From JADFUS01 sp964600025 (GTDB lineage: Bacteria; Bacteroidota; Bacteroidia; Bacteroidales; Rikenellaceae), in contig CAZRHJ010000044.1 of assembly GCA_964600025.1 (NCBI GenBank), positions 1-16,391 of the forward strand: a DNA stretch of 16,391 bases, written 5' to 3'. Position numbers and translations under genes: made by a program. The notes beneath the pieces are model-generated. The model was not told the DNA's origin. It ran no database searches and was given only the letters and a program-made list of their open reading frames with translations. Position 1 is the stretch's first letter. Each line of letters starts with the position of its first letter. Positions 1 through 7,095 of this stretch are shown here, piece by piece.

Positions 1-7
1 CATCGGC

Positions 8-51
8 GAAATAGACAAGATAGGCGAGTTTCGTTTTTAGCGGACAGTACT
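8..51 (-). repeat. Dispersed intergenic box, copy A
   Basis: Read on the minus strand, this 44-nt stretch carries the core CTAAAAACGAAACTCGCC followed by TATCTTGT. Related copies lie at 5116-5159, 10075-10105 and 12504-12541. This copy starts about 10 nt after the pepT terminator, in the same orientation as pepT. I see no open reading frame or strong dyad in it. Its function is unknown. Confidence 0.7.
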
Positions 52-61
52 AATATCAAAT

Positions 62-95
62 AAAAACTCCATTGCAATATTGCAATGGAGTTTTT
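62..95 (-). terminator. Intrinsic terminator of the pepT operon
   Basis: This is a perfect 34-bp palindrome: 15-bp arms at 62-76 and 81-95 around an ATAT loop, with A/T tracts at both ends. It begins 12 nt past the pepT stop codon. On the minus strand it is a stem followed by a U run. Because it is symmetric it could also stop plus-strand transcription. Confidence 0.9.
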
Positions 96-107
96 ATGTA
101 TAACGAA

Positions 108-1328
108 TTACTCTGCAAAAAGACTAATAATATTTATCATAGTTTCTTTTGCTTTTTCCATACTTTGGACTGGGACATACTCAAATTTACCGTGGAAGTT
201 GTGTCCACCTGCAAAGATATTTGGGCAAGGAAGACCCATAAACGAAAGTCTTGCACCGTCTGTACCGCCTCTGATAGGCTTAACATTTGCAACGATACCT
301 GCCATTTCCATAGCTTTTATTGCTTTCTTGACAATATGGTAATGAGGTTCAACTTCTTTACGCATATTGTAGTATTGGTCTTTAAGTGTCAATGTAAACG
401 TAGATTTGCCATATTTTTGATTCATAAACTCTACTGCTTGTTCAATCAATAGTTTCTTAGCCTCAAATTTTTCAGAGCAATGATCTCTAACAATATATTG
501 TATATCTGCTTCCTCTACCACACCTTTAAACCCAACACAATGAATAAAACCCTCATAATCTTGTGTGTATTCAGGTTTTTGTTGAACTGGCAACATCGCC
601 TCAAATTCCATTCCCAATGAAATGGCATTTAACATACGGTCTTTTGCGTATCCGGGGTGAATATTACAACCTTGAATATGAATTTTTGCACTTGCAGCAT
701 TAAAATTCTCATATTCCAATTCTCCTATCTCACCGCCATCAAGAGTGTAAGCATATTTTGCACCAAAACGCTCAACATCAAATTTATCTACCCCTCTACC
801 TATTTCTTCGTCAGGCGTAAAACCAATCTTTATCTCTCCGTGTTTGAAATTTGGGTTTGCCATAATATACTCCACAGCACTCATAATCTCTGCCACACCA
901 GCTTTGTCGTCTGCTCCCAAAAGCGTAGTTCCGTCAGTAGTGATAATTGTTTGTCCTTTGTATTGTTTCAATTCTGGAAAATCTTTGACTGACAGCACTA
1001 AATTACGTTCTGGATTAATCAAAATATCCTCTCCATTGTAGTTCTCAAATATTTGTGGTTTTATATCTTTGCCACTTGCATCTGGTGCTGTATCAACGTG
1101 AGCTATAAATCCAATAGCAGGAACATCTTTGCCACAATTCGAAGGAATTGTAGCCATAACATATCCCCACTGGTCAAGACTTGCTTCAACGCCCATAGTT
1201 TTGAGTTCTTCAACCAAAAGTCTTGACAAATCTAATTCACGTGCAGCACTCGGTTGAGTTTCGCTATTCTCGTCAGCCATAGTATCTATGGCAACATATC
1301 TCAAAAATTTATCAACTAATTTTTCCAT
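108..1328 (-). CDS. pepT: Peptidase T (tripeptide aminopeptidase)
   Basis: This is a cytoplasmic zinc aminopeptidase of family M20B that removes the N-terminal residue of tripeptides. At 406 residues it is about the usual length for PepT. The metal-site motifs are all visible: HVDT (His77, Asp79), GADDKAG (bridging Asp140), TPDEE (Glu174 catalytic, Glu175 ligand), LDGGEIGE (Asp197) and GGHNFHG (His379). The start codon is one nucleotide past the stop of the upstream oligopeptide transporter gene, so the two are probably translationally coupled. The leader is A/T-rich with no Shine-Dalgarno sequence, as is normal in Bacteroidota. The context suggests it finishes digestion of peptides imported by its operon partner. 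The product identity is firm; the coupling is inferred from spacing. Confidence 0.97.
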   Translation of the reverse strand: MEKLVDKFLRYVAIDTMADENSETQPSAARELDLSRLLVEELKTMGVEASLDQWGYVMATIPSNCGKDVPAIGFIAHVDTAPDASGKDIKPQIFENYNGEDILINPERNLVLSVKDFPELKQYKGQTIITTDGTTLLGADDKAGVAEIMSAVEYIMANPNFKHGEIKIGFTPDEEIGRGVDKFDVERFGAKYAYTLDGGEIGELEYENFNAASAKIHIQGCNIHPGYAKDRMLNAISLGMEFEAMLPVQQKPEYTQDYEGFIHCVGFKGVVEEADIQYIVRDHCSEKFEAKKLLIEQAVEFMNQKYGKSTFTLTLKDQYYNMRKEVEPHYHIVKKAIKAMEMAGIVANVKPIRGGTDGARLSFMGLPCPNIFAGGHNFHGKFEYVPVQSMEKAKETMINIISLFAE

Positions 1329-1329
1329 T

Positions 1330-3312
1330 TTATTTATTTTTTTCTGATTTTATACTTGTATATGCCAAATAAACAATAAGCAAAGCATACATAAACAGAC
1401 CCAGATATTGACCTAAATCCGAACTTGACCATTGAGTGTTACTCCAATTAAAGCCAAAGTATTTAATAATTGCACTTACAACACCCATCAACGCACCACC
1501 AGCAATAAATCCTGATGCAATAAGAGTTCCTTTTTCGTTACGTATTTTGTTTATCAATTCATTTTTAGAGCGAGAACCTACAAACCAAGCAACAGCACCT
1601 CCCACAAGCAAAGGCAAGTTAAGTTCCAAAGGAATAAACATACCCAGAGCAAATGCCAAAGCAGGTATTTTTGCAAAGTTAAGAATAAGAGCTAAGACTG
1701 CACCAATACCATACAAGAACCAATCCGCACCTTGTCCGCTCATAAGTGGTTTTATAACGGCAGCCATTGCATTTGCCTGAGGAGCAACCAAAGCATTTGG
1801 ATCGTTTTCGTCAAAACCATAAGTTTCTTTTAATATAAGCATAACGCCACCAACAGTTGCGGCGGCCACCAATGTTCCTAAAAACTTCCAAGTCTCTTGT
1901 TTTTTTGGAGTAGCTCCAAGCCAGTATCCAATTTTAAGGTCTGTAATAAAAGCTCCCGATACAGACAACGCCGTACATACAACTCCTCCAATAATAAGTG
2001 ATGCAGTCATACCTGCAACTCCTTGCAGTCCACAAGCCACCAAAATAACAGAACCCAAAATCAAAGTCATAAGTGTCATTCCACTAACAGGGTTAGTTCC
2101 CACAATGGCAATAGCGTTTGCTGCAACAGTAGTAAACAAAAATGCAATTACTGCAACAATAAGCAAAGCTACAATAGCCAAAAATAAATTTGGGACAACA
2201 CCCATATAGAAGAAAACAAACACTACTGCCAATGTTATTAAAATACCAAAGGCAATGATTTTCATAGATATATCTCTTTGAGTGCGTTTAACGTCCTTGT
2301 CTATGTTTTTGCTACCATTTTTAAATTCCTTTACTGCCAACGAAAATGCAGATTTGATAATGCTCGAAGATTTTACAATTCCAATAATTCCCGCAGTTGC
2401 AATACCTCCGATACCAATGTGTCTTGCATAAGTTTTAAAAATCTCTTCGGCAGTCATTGCGTCAATTCCGCTAAACGTAGTTCCTAATATAGTAACGGTA
2501 TCTGCTCCAAAAATCATATTTAGCATAGGGACAATTACAAACCATACTAAAAACGAACCGCAACAGATTATAAATGCGTATTTCAGACCGATAACATAAC
2601 CCAGACCAAGTACTGCCGCAGTTAAATTAAGTTTTACAAGTAGTTTTGCTTTTTCTGCCACTACTTCGCCAAAAGGTAGAACTCTCGAAGAGAAAGTTTC
2701 TGCCCACAGTCCAAAAGACGAAACAACAAAGTCATAAAGACCTCCAACAAGACCGCTCATCAACAATAATTTTGAGCTATTTCCTCCTGTTTCTGCACTT
2801 ACAAGCACCTGAGTAGTTGCAGTAGCTTCTGGGAAAGGATATTTGCCGTGCATATCCGAAACAAAATATTTTCGGAAAGGAATCAAGAATAAAATACCCA
2901 AAACACCACCCAAAAGCGAACTAAGGAATATTTTGAAGAAATCCACATCAAGTTCAAGTATATATAAAGCAGGCAAAGTAAAAATTGCTCCTGCTACTAT
3001 TGCTCCCGAACACGCTCCGATAGACTGAATTATGATATTTTCGCCCAAAGCGTTTTTGCGTTTTAGCACCCCAGACAGACCTGTTGCGATAATTGCAATA
3101 GGAATTGCTGCCTCAAAAACTTGTCCAACACGCAAACCCAAATAAGCTGCTGCTGCCGAGAAAATAATAGTCATTAAAAGTCCCATTCCAACCGACCAAA
3201 GATTTACCTCTGGATAAACCCTGTTTGGGGACATTACTGGTTCGTAAACTTCACCCTTTGCGAGTTCTCTCGACGCATTTTCGGGTAGTCCTGTTACTTT
3301 TTGTTCTTCCAT
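1330..3312 (-). CDS. OPT-family oligopeptide transporter
   Basis: This 660-residue polytopic inner-membrane protein belongs to the oligopeptide transporter (OPT) family, whose bacterial members are thought to import peptides by secondary transport. A soluble N-terminus of about 35 residues is followed by many hydrophobic segments. The segment HGKYPFPEATAT, near residue 160, matches the conserved proline-rich P-F/Y-P-E motif of bacterial OPT proteins. Glycine-rich helices such as LLGGVLGIL and the ending VYLAYTSIKSEKNK also fit. It sits between a DUF456 gene (18-nt gap) and pepT (1-nt gap). This is a compact peptide-uptake operon: import, then cleavage by PepT. The exact substrate cannot be told from sequence; metal-chelate transport, as in the related YSL group, is a less likely alternative given the pepT neighbour. 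Confidence 0.93.
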   Translation of the reverse strand: MEEQKVTGLPENASRELAKGEVYEPVMSPNRVYPEVNLWSVGMGLLMTIIFSAAAAYLGLRVGQVFEAAIPIAIIATGLSGVLKRKNALGENIIIQSIGACSGAIVAGAIFTLPALYILELDVDFFKIFLSSLLGGVLGILFLIPFRKYFVSDMHGKYPFPEATATTQVLVSAETGGNSSKLLLMSGLVGGLYDFVVSSFGLWAETFSSRVLPFGEVVAEKAKLLVKLNLTAAVLGLGYVIGLKYAFIICCGSFLVWFVIVPMLNMIFGADTVTILGTTFSGIDAMTAEEIFKTYARHIGIGGIATAGIIGIVKSSSIIKSAFSLAVKEFKNGSKNIDKDVKRTQRDISMKIIAFGILITLAVVFVFFYMGVVPNLFLAIVALLIVAVIAFLFTTVAANAIAIVGTNPVSGMTLMTLILGSVILVACGLQGVAGMTASLIIGGVVCTALSVSGAFITDLKIGYWLGATPKKQETWKFLGTLVAAATVGGVMLILKETYGFDENDPNALVAPQANAMAAVIKPLMSGQGADWFLYGIGAVLALILNFAKIPALAFALGMFIPLELNLPLLVGGAVAWFVGSRSKNELINKIRNEKGTLIASGFIAGGALMGVVSAIIKYFGFNWSNTQWSSSDLGQYLGLFMYALLIVYLAYTSIKSEKNK

Positions 3313-3330
3313 ATTCTATTTAGTGTTTAG

Positions 3331-3807
3331 TTAAAACATTGCAAAAATACATATAATCAACATAATTACACATATTATAACTTTCATAAATGTTCCTGTT
3401 ACAAATCCCAAAAACGAATATAATCCAACTCTTAGAGCTTTGTCCTTGTCGTCTGGATTGTGTATTAATTCTCCAATCATTGCCCCCAAAAATGCTCCCA
3501 AAAAGATACTTATTGGAAACACGAGCATACACAAAATAACTCCTATAATTGAGCCATAGGTTGCAGATTTTGAGCCACCGTATTTTTTTGTGATTATTGG
3601 GGAAAGAAAATAATCCAACAGTGAAACCACTATCACTATAATCCCCCAAACAATTAGCTGAGATGTAGAAATGTTTTTGTCTAAGAAATAAAGAATTAAT
3701 AATCCCACATAACTCAATGGAGGCCCCGGCAAAGCAGGGAGAATAGAGCCTAAAATCCCTACTAATAGAGATGCAAATGCAATTATTATAAGAATGATAT
3801 CCAGCAT
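3331..3807 (-). CDS. DUF456 family membrane protein
   Basis: A small integral membrane protein of about 158 residues with four or five hydrophobic segments. The pattern LPALPGPPLSYVG near the N-terminus, followed by glycine-rich helices (GAFLGAMIGEL), is typical of DUF456. No biochemical role is established for that family. I start it at the ATG at 3805-3807 (MLDIILIII). A longer reading from 3873 would run through the -7 box at 3845-3852 and into the galE start. It is the first gene of the operon with the OPT transporter and pepT, which hints at a role in membrane or peptide handling, but this is only guilt by association. The ending CIFAMF leaves 18 nt before the transporter start. Confidence 0.82.
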   Translation of the reverse strand: MLDIILIIIAFASLLVGILGSILPALPGPPLSYVGLLILYFLDKNISTSQLIVWGIIVIVVSLLDYFLSPIITKKYGGSKSATYGSIIGVILCMLVFPISIFLGAFLGAMIGELIHNPDDKDKALRVGLYSFLGFVTGTFMKVIICVIMLIICIFAMF

Positions 3808-3821
3808 ATTAATATAATTTA

Positions 3822-3829
3822 TATCTTTG
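3822..3829 (+). promoter_or_regulatory. -7 box of the galE promoter
   Basis: TATCTTTG fits the TAnnTTTG consensus and lies about 43 nt before the chosen galE ATG. No convincing -33 TTG is visible, so it rests on the -7 box alone. It points toward the DUF456 promoter on the other strand. Confidence 0.5.
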
Positions 3830-3844
3830 TGTGGTTTTAATACG

Positions 3845-3873
3845 CAAATATAACAAAAAAATATTAATGACAA
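3845..3873 (-). promoter_or_regulatory. Promoter of the DUF456-OPT-pepT operon
   Basis: The minus strand has a Bacteroidota -7 box TATATTTG at 3845-3852 and a TTG at 3871-3873, 18 nt upstream. The upstream box overlaps the galE start codon, so this promoter and the oppositely directed galE transcription share DNA. Confidence 0.6.
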
Positions 3874-4898
3874 TGAAAAATACAGTAATGGTTACGGGAG
3901 GTGCTGGGTATATTGGCAGCCACACCATTGTCGAGCTTACGAACGCAGGTTATGATGTAGTGGTAGTAGATAATTTTTCAAATTCTGAGCCATCAGCAAT
4001 CCAAGGCACAGAAAGTATAATTGGCAAAAAACTCACCGTCGAAACAGTTGATTGTTGTGATAGCGATGCTTTTGAGAATGTTTTTAAGAAATATAAATTC
4101 AATTCAATTATCCATTTTGCTGGATTTAAGGCAGTAGGAGAGAGTGTGAATGAGCCTTTGAAATACTACTCAAACAACTTGCAATCCACAGTAAATGTAC
4201 TAAAATTTATGCTCAAATATGATGTTCAGAATGTAGTGTTCTCTTCATCAAGTACTGTTTACGGACAGCCAGATGTGCTTCCTGCAACCGAGCAAACTCC
4301 TATGAAGAAAGCGACTTCGCCTTATGGTATCACAAAACAAATGTGCGAAGATATACTACACGATACAGCAGCAGTAAACTCCAAAATAAACGTTATTGCA
4401 CTTAGATATTTCAATCCTATTGGAGCTCACTCGTCTGCCAAGATTGGCGAACTTCCAAAAGGCGTTCCAAATAATCTTGTTCCTTTTATTACGCAGACCG
4501 CAGCTGGTGTCAGAGAATGTTTGAGTATTTTTGGTAATGATTATAATACTCCTGACGGAACTTGTCTAAGAGATTATATAGATGTTGTGGATTTAGCAAA
4601 AGCACACGTAGCAGCTATTTCTCGAATGGTTGAGGGCAAATGTCAAAAAAACTATGAGTTCTTTAATATTGGCACAGGTATTCCTCTTTCAGTATTGGAG
4701 TTAGTCCAAAAATTTGAGAAAGTAAATGGAATTAAACTAAACTACAAATTTGCTCCACGTCGTGAGGGAGATACCGAAAAAGTTTGGGCAGATACAAGTT
4801 TAGCAAATACTGAATTAGGGTGGAAATCTGTTATTTCGACCGAAGAGACCCTAAAAAATGCTTGGAATTGGGAAAAATACATAAGAAATATCAAATAA
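3873..4898 (+). CDS. galE: UDP-glucose 4-epimerase
   Basis: This cytoplasmic NAD-dependent short-chain dehydrogenase interconverts UDP-glucose and UDP-galactose. It serves galactose use and supplies UDP-galactose for surface polysaccharides. The Rossmann motif TGGAGYIGSH spans residues 8-17. The catalytic serine region SSSSTVYGQ is at about 124-132 and the YxxxK pair is Tyr151/Lys155. The later RYFNPIGAH and NIGTGIP motifs are typical of GalE. With the ATG at 3873 the protein has 341 residues, a normal length. An in-frame ATG at 3867 would add only two residues, and an earlier GTG at 3831 is too close to the predicted promoter. It stands alone, with a tryptophan attenuator immediately after it. 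Confidence 0.96.
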   Translation: MKNTVMVTGGAGYIGSHTIVELTNAGYDVVVVDNFSNSEPSAIQGTESIIGKKLTVETVDCCDSDAFENVFKKYKFNSIIHFAGFKAVGESVNEPLKYYSNNLQSTVNVLKFMLKYDVQNVVFSSSSTVYGQPDVLPATEQTPMKKATSPYGITKQMCEDILHDTAAVNSKINVIALRYFNPIGAHSSAKIGELPKGVPNNLVPFITQTAAGVRECLSIFGNDYNTPDGTCLRDYIDVVDLAKAHVAAISRMVEGKCQKNYEFFNIGTGIPLSVLELVQKFEKVNGIKLNYKFAPRREGDTEKVWADTSLANTELGWKSVISTEETLKNAWNWEKYIRNIK

Positions 4899-4931
4899 TT
4901 GAACAATATTAAGAAATAACTATTATATTTG
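4899..4931 (+). promoter_or_regulatory. Promoter of the trp leader and trpB
   Basis: A -7 box TATATTTG lies at 4924-4931, with a TTG 22 nt upstream at 4899-4901, right after the galE stop. Predicted transcription starts about 12 nt before the leader-peptide ATG. Confidence 0.6.
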
Positions 4932-4950
4932 TCCCAATAAATAGAAACAA

Positions 4951-5043
4951 ATGAATACAATGATTAACAAATATTGGTGGTGGAGCTTACGATTAACTGG
5001 TCGTAGGGGCTTTGCTACGTGTAATTTGTTGAATTTGGAATAA
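4951..5043 (+). CDS. trpL: Tryptophan leader peptide
   Basis: This short reading frame encodes 30 residues beginning MNTMINKYWWWSLRLTG and ending in a TAA at 5041-5043. Three consecutive TGG codons occupy 4975-4983. Tryptophan is the rarest residue, so a run of three in a tiny frame between a promoter and an intrinsic terminator ahead of trpB is diagnostic of ribosome-mediated attenuation. The codons right after the Trp run hold the first copy of AGCTTACGAT, which recurs inside the terminator. Stalling at the Trp codons would cover that copy. The layout matches the published Bacteroidota tryptophan peptide-leader RNA (Bacteroid-trp motif) as I remember it. The function of the peptide is the act of translating it. 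Confidence 0.9.
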   Translation: MNTMINKYWWWSLRLTGRRGFATCNLLNLE

Positions 5044-5104
5044 TAGTTTAATATATACATATAGAGAAGGTTTTAGCTTACGATGCTGAAACCTTCTTTT
5101 TTTT
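4984..5104 (+). promoter_or_regulatory. trp attenuator RNA with alternative pairings
   Basis: AGCTTACGAT occurs at 4984-4993 and again at 5075-5084 in the terminator. The segment TCGTAGGGGCT at 5001-5011 can pair with either copy (9 bp around a GG bulge). Its CGTAG (5002-5006) can also pair with CTACG at 5015-5019. A ribosome stalled on the Trp codons would mask copy one, freeing 5001-5011 to invade the terminator. With Trp present, the local pairing and the terminator would form. The folding is inferred by eye. Confidence 0.8.
5066..5104 (+). terminator. Attenuator terminator before trpB
   Basis: A 12-bp stem (5066-5077 with 5085-5096, one G-U pair) closes a 7-nt loop TTACGAT and is followed by eight T residues. 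It lies 22 nt after the leader stop codon and about 170 nt before trpB. Confidence 0.92.
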
Positions 5105-5115
5105 GCAAAAATTTA

Positions 5116-5159
5116 GGACTACTCGCTAACAACGAATCTCGCCTATCTTGTATAATTTC
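5116..5159 (+). repeat. Dispersed intergenic box, copy B
   Basis: The 26 nt from CTAACAACGAA through TATCTTGT match copy A at 24 of 26 positions. It begins about 11 nt after the attenuator's T run, in the same orientation as the upstream transcript. It lies in the trpB leader, so the trpB mRNA carries it. Function unknown. Confidence 0.68.
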
Positions 5160-5173
5160 TGAAAGATAAAAAT
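5152..5173 (+). repeat. 22-nt leader motif, copy 1 (trpB)
   Basis: This contains TTTCTGAAAGATAAAAAT. It matches 21 of 22 positions with the copy ahead of the ATPase gene (10026-10047) and is also found ahead of clpB (15164-15185). Here it directly abuts dispersed box copy B and lies about 100 nt before the trpB start. Confidence 0.6.
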
Positions 5174-5275
5174 TTAAATGATTATTTTTCTAAATTCCCT
5201 ATAAGTGAAAACAATTTGATTGTATAGTACAGTACCTTTTAAACTTTTTGCCAGACAGAAATAAAAAATAAAAAA

Positions 5276-6445
5276 ATGGAAAGAAAAGGATTTTTTGGAG
5301 AATTTGGTGGTTCTTTTGTAGATGAAACTTGCCAAAAGGTGTTGGACGAGCTTAGCAAAGCTTTTGAAGAAGCACAGAACGATGAAGATTTTGTAAATGA
5401 GTATTTGCAATTACTCAAAGACTATGTAGGCAGACCAAGCCCGCTGTATTTTGCCAAAAATTTGAGCAAAATATATCATACAAATATTTATCTGAAACGT
5501 GAGGACTTAAATCATACTGGTTCGCACAAAATAAATAATGCCATAGGTCAAGTCCTACTTGCCAAACGAATGGGCAAAACTTGTATTGTTGCCGAAACAG
5601 GAGCAGGACAACACGGAGTGGCAACAGCGACAGTTTGTGCATTAATGGGTATGAAATGCAAAATATTTATGGGCAAAACAGATATAGAAAGACAGCGTCC
5701 AAATGTTGAAAAAATAATTTTGTTGGGAGCTGAACTAATCAGTGTAGATAAAGGTACTGCAACACTTAGTGATGCAGTAGATGAGGCACTTAGATACTGG
5801 GTAAACTCACAAAAAGATACTTTTTATTTGTTGGGTTCAGCCGTTGGCCCTCACCCTTATCCCACAATAGTAGCATATTTTCAATCAATAATTAGTCGTG
5901 AGATAAAAAATCAATTACAACAAAAAAACATACAAGCAAACCATATAGTTGCTTGTGTTGGAGGAGGAAGTAACGCAACAGGGGCTTTTTATCATTTTAT
6001 TGACCAAACAAATGTTTCTTTGATAGCTGTTGAGGCAGGAGGCAAAGGTTCAGCTTGTGGACAAAATGCTGCATCTATGAATTTTGGAGAGGTTGATATT
6101 ATCCACGGTTATAAGAGTTTGGTTTTGAAAGACCAAAACGGAAATATTGCAAATGCTTATTCTATTTCTGCTGGGCTTGATTATCCGGGAGTATCTCCCT
6201 TATTGGCACATTTAGCAACCACAAAAAGACTAAATACTGTTATTGTTGACGATATTGAAGCACAAAATGCCGCAAAACTACTAATAAAATCTGAGGGAAT
6301 TATCCCTGCAATAGAATCTGCTCACGCACTCGGAGTATTAGATAAAATCAAATTTTCTACCTCCGAAAATGTTATTATAAACCTTTCTGGCAGAGGCGAT
6401 AAGGATATGGAATTGTATGGCGAGTTTTTGAATTCCCGCTTTTAA
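5276..6445 (+). CDS. trpB: Tryptophan synthase beta subunit
   Basis: This cytoplasmic PLP enzyme joins indole and serine to make tryptophan. The PLP-binding Lys85 lies in REDLNHTGSHKINN, the catalytic Glu106 in AETGAGQHG, the phosphate-binding loop GGGSN at 228-232, and SGRGDKD near the C-terminus. At 389 residues it is close to the normal TrpB length and looks intact. The start ATG follows an A-rich leader. It is controlled by the tryptophan attenuator just upstream. No trpA or other trp gene is adjacent: galE precedes it and the convergent thiE follows. Around residue 300 it reads LDYPGVSPLLAHLATTKR, which differs from the usual GVGPEH...GR stretch of classic TrpB. That may reflect a changed TrpA interface or simple divergence. 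It could work with a distant trpA or use free indole. Confidence 0.96.
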   Translation: MERKGFFGEFGGSFVDETCQKVLDELSKAFEEAQNDEDFVNEYLQLLKDYVGRPSPLYFAKNLSKIYHTNIYLKREDLNHTGSHKINNAIGQVLLAKRMGKTCIVAETGAGQHGVATATVCALMGMKCKIFMGKTDIERQRPNVEKIILLGAELISVDKGTATLSDAVDEALRYWVNSQKDTFYLLGSAVGPHPYPTIVAYFQSIISREIKNQLQQKNIQANHIVACVGGGSNATGAFYHFIDQTNVSLIAVEAGGKGSACGQNAASMNFGEVDIIHGYKSLVLKDQNGNIANAYSISAGLDYPGVSPLLAHLATTKRLNTVIVDDIEAQNAAKLLIKSEGIIPAIESAHALGVLDKIKFSTSENVIINLSGRGDKDMELYGEFLNSRF

Positions 6446-6455
6446 ATGATTATAA

Positions 6456-6490
6456 AAAAAGACTGTTTTTTCTTAAAAAACAGTCTTTTT
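6456..6490. terminator. Bidirectional terminator between trpB and thiE
   Basis: Sixteen-nucleotide arms (6456-6471 and 6475-6490) form AAAAAGACTG...CAGTCTTTTT with a three-base loop. It is flanked by A and T runs and sits between the convergent trpB and thiE genes, so it can serve both strands. Confidence 0.85.
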
Positions 6491-6492
6491 GT

Positions 6493-7095
6493 TTATAGTG
6501 AATTTAGATAATCAATTCTTGCTCCTAAATCCTCACTTTCCATAAGATAGCGTACCGCACAAATGTTCTTAGCACCTGTGGCTTTGACCTCGATAGCTGT
6601 TTTTTCGTCTATCCCTCCTATTGCCACAACTGGAATTGGGGAAAAGTTCAACACCTCTTTCAGTAATTTTGTTCCTACACAAGGGTCTGCAATAGCCTTT
6701 GTTGGAGTAGGGTAGATTGGCCCAAAACCAATATAAGTAGGATTTTGCGAAATAGCTTTTGTTGCTTGTTCAATAGAGTGAGTCGAAAGACCAATAATCT
6801 TGTCTGCACCCAATATTTTACGTGCTTCAAATATTGTCAAATCATCTTGCCCCAAATGAACTCCATCAGCGTCCGACAAAAACGCAATATCCACTCTGTC
6901 GTTTACTATATATTTAGTCGCTGTCCCTTTGGTAACAGACATTATTTCTTTTGAAATAGAAAGTAATTCTCTATCGCTAAGATTTTTTTGTCTTAATTGT
7001 AACATTTTCACTCCCTTATCAACACATATTTGAGCAATTTCTTTATACGAAAGACAAGGTTTTGTGATAATTACATACAATCCAAAATTATCCAT
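6493..7095 (-). CDS. thiE: Thiamine phosphate synthase
   Basis: This cytoplasmic TIM-barrel enzyme condenses hydroxymethylpyrimidine diphosphate with thiazole phosphate to give thiamine phosphate. It has 200 residues, slightly short but complete. Family motifs are visible in order: MLQLRQK (substrate strand, about 31-37), VNDRVDIA, DGVHLGQDD, IIGLSTHS, GFGPIYPTPTKA and VVAIGGI. Its ATG overlaps the thi4 stop by one base (TAATG), indicating translational coupling. The thi4 and thiE products join the thiazole branch to the final condensation. The shared upstream TPP riboswitch predicts repression by thiamine pyrophosphate. Confidence 0.95.
   Translation of the reverse strand: MDNFGLYVIITKPCLSYKEIAQICVDKGVKMLQLRQKNLSDRELLSISKEIMSVTKGTATKYIVNDRVDIAFLSDADGVHLGQDDLTIFEARKILGADKIIGLSTHSIEQATKAISQNPTYIGFGPIYPTPTKAIADPCVGTKLLKEVLNFSPIPVVAIGGIDEKTAIEVKATGAKNICAVRYLMESEDLGARIDYLNSL

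Noticed and set aside
3808..3873. N-terminal extension of the DUF456 protein
   Set aside because: It would run through the predicted promoter and the galE start; the internal ATG at 3807 begins directly with the first membrane helix.
5174..5410. Minus-strand frame over the trpB leader and 5' end
   Set aside because: A shadow of trpB and AT-rich leader with no coding signature.
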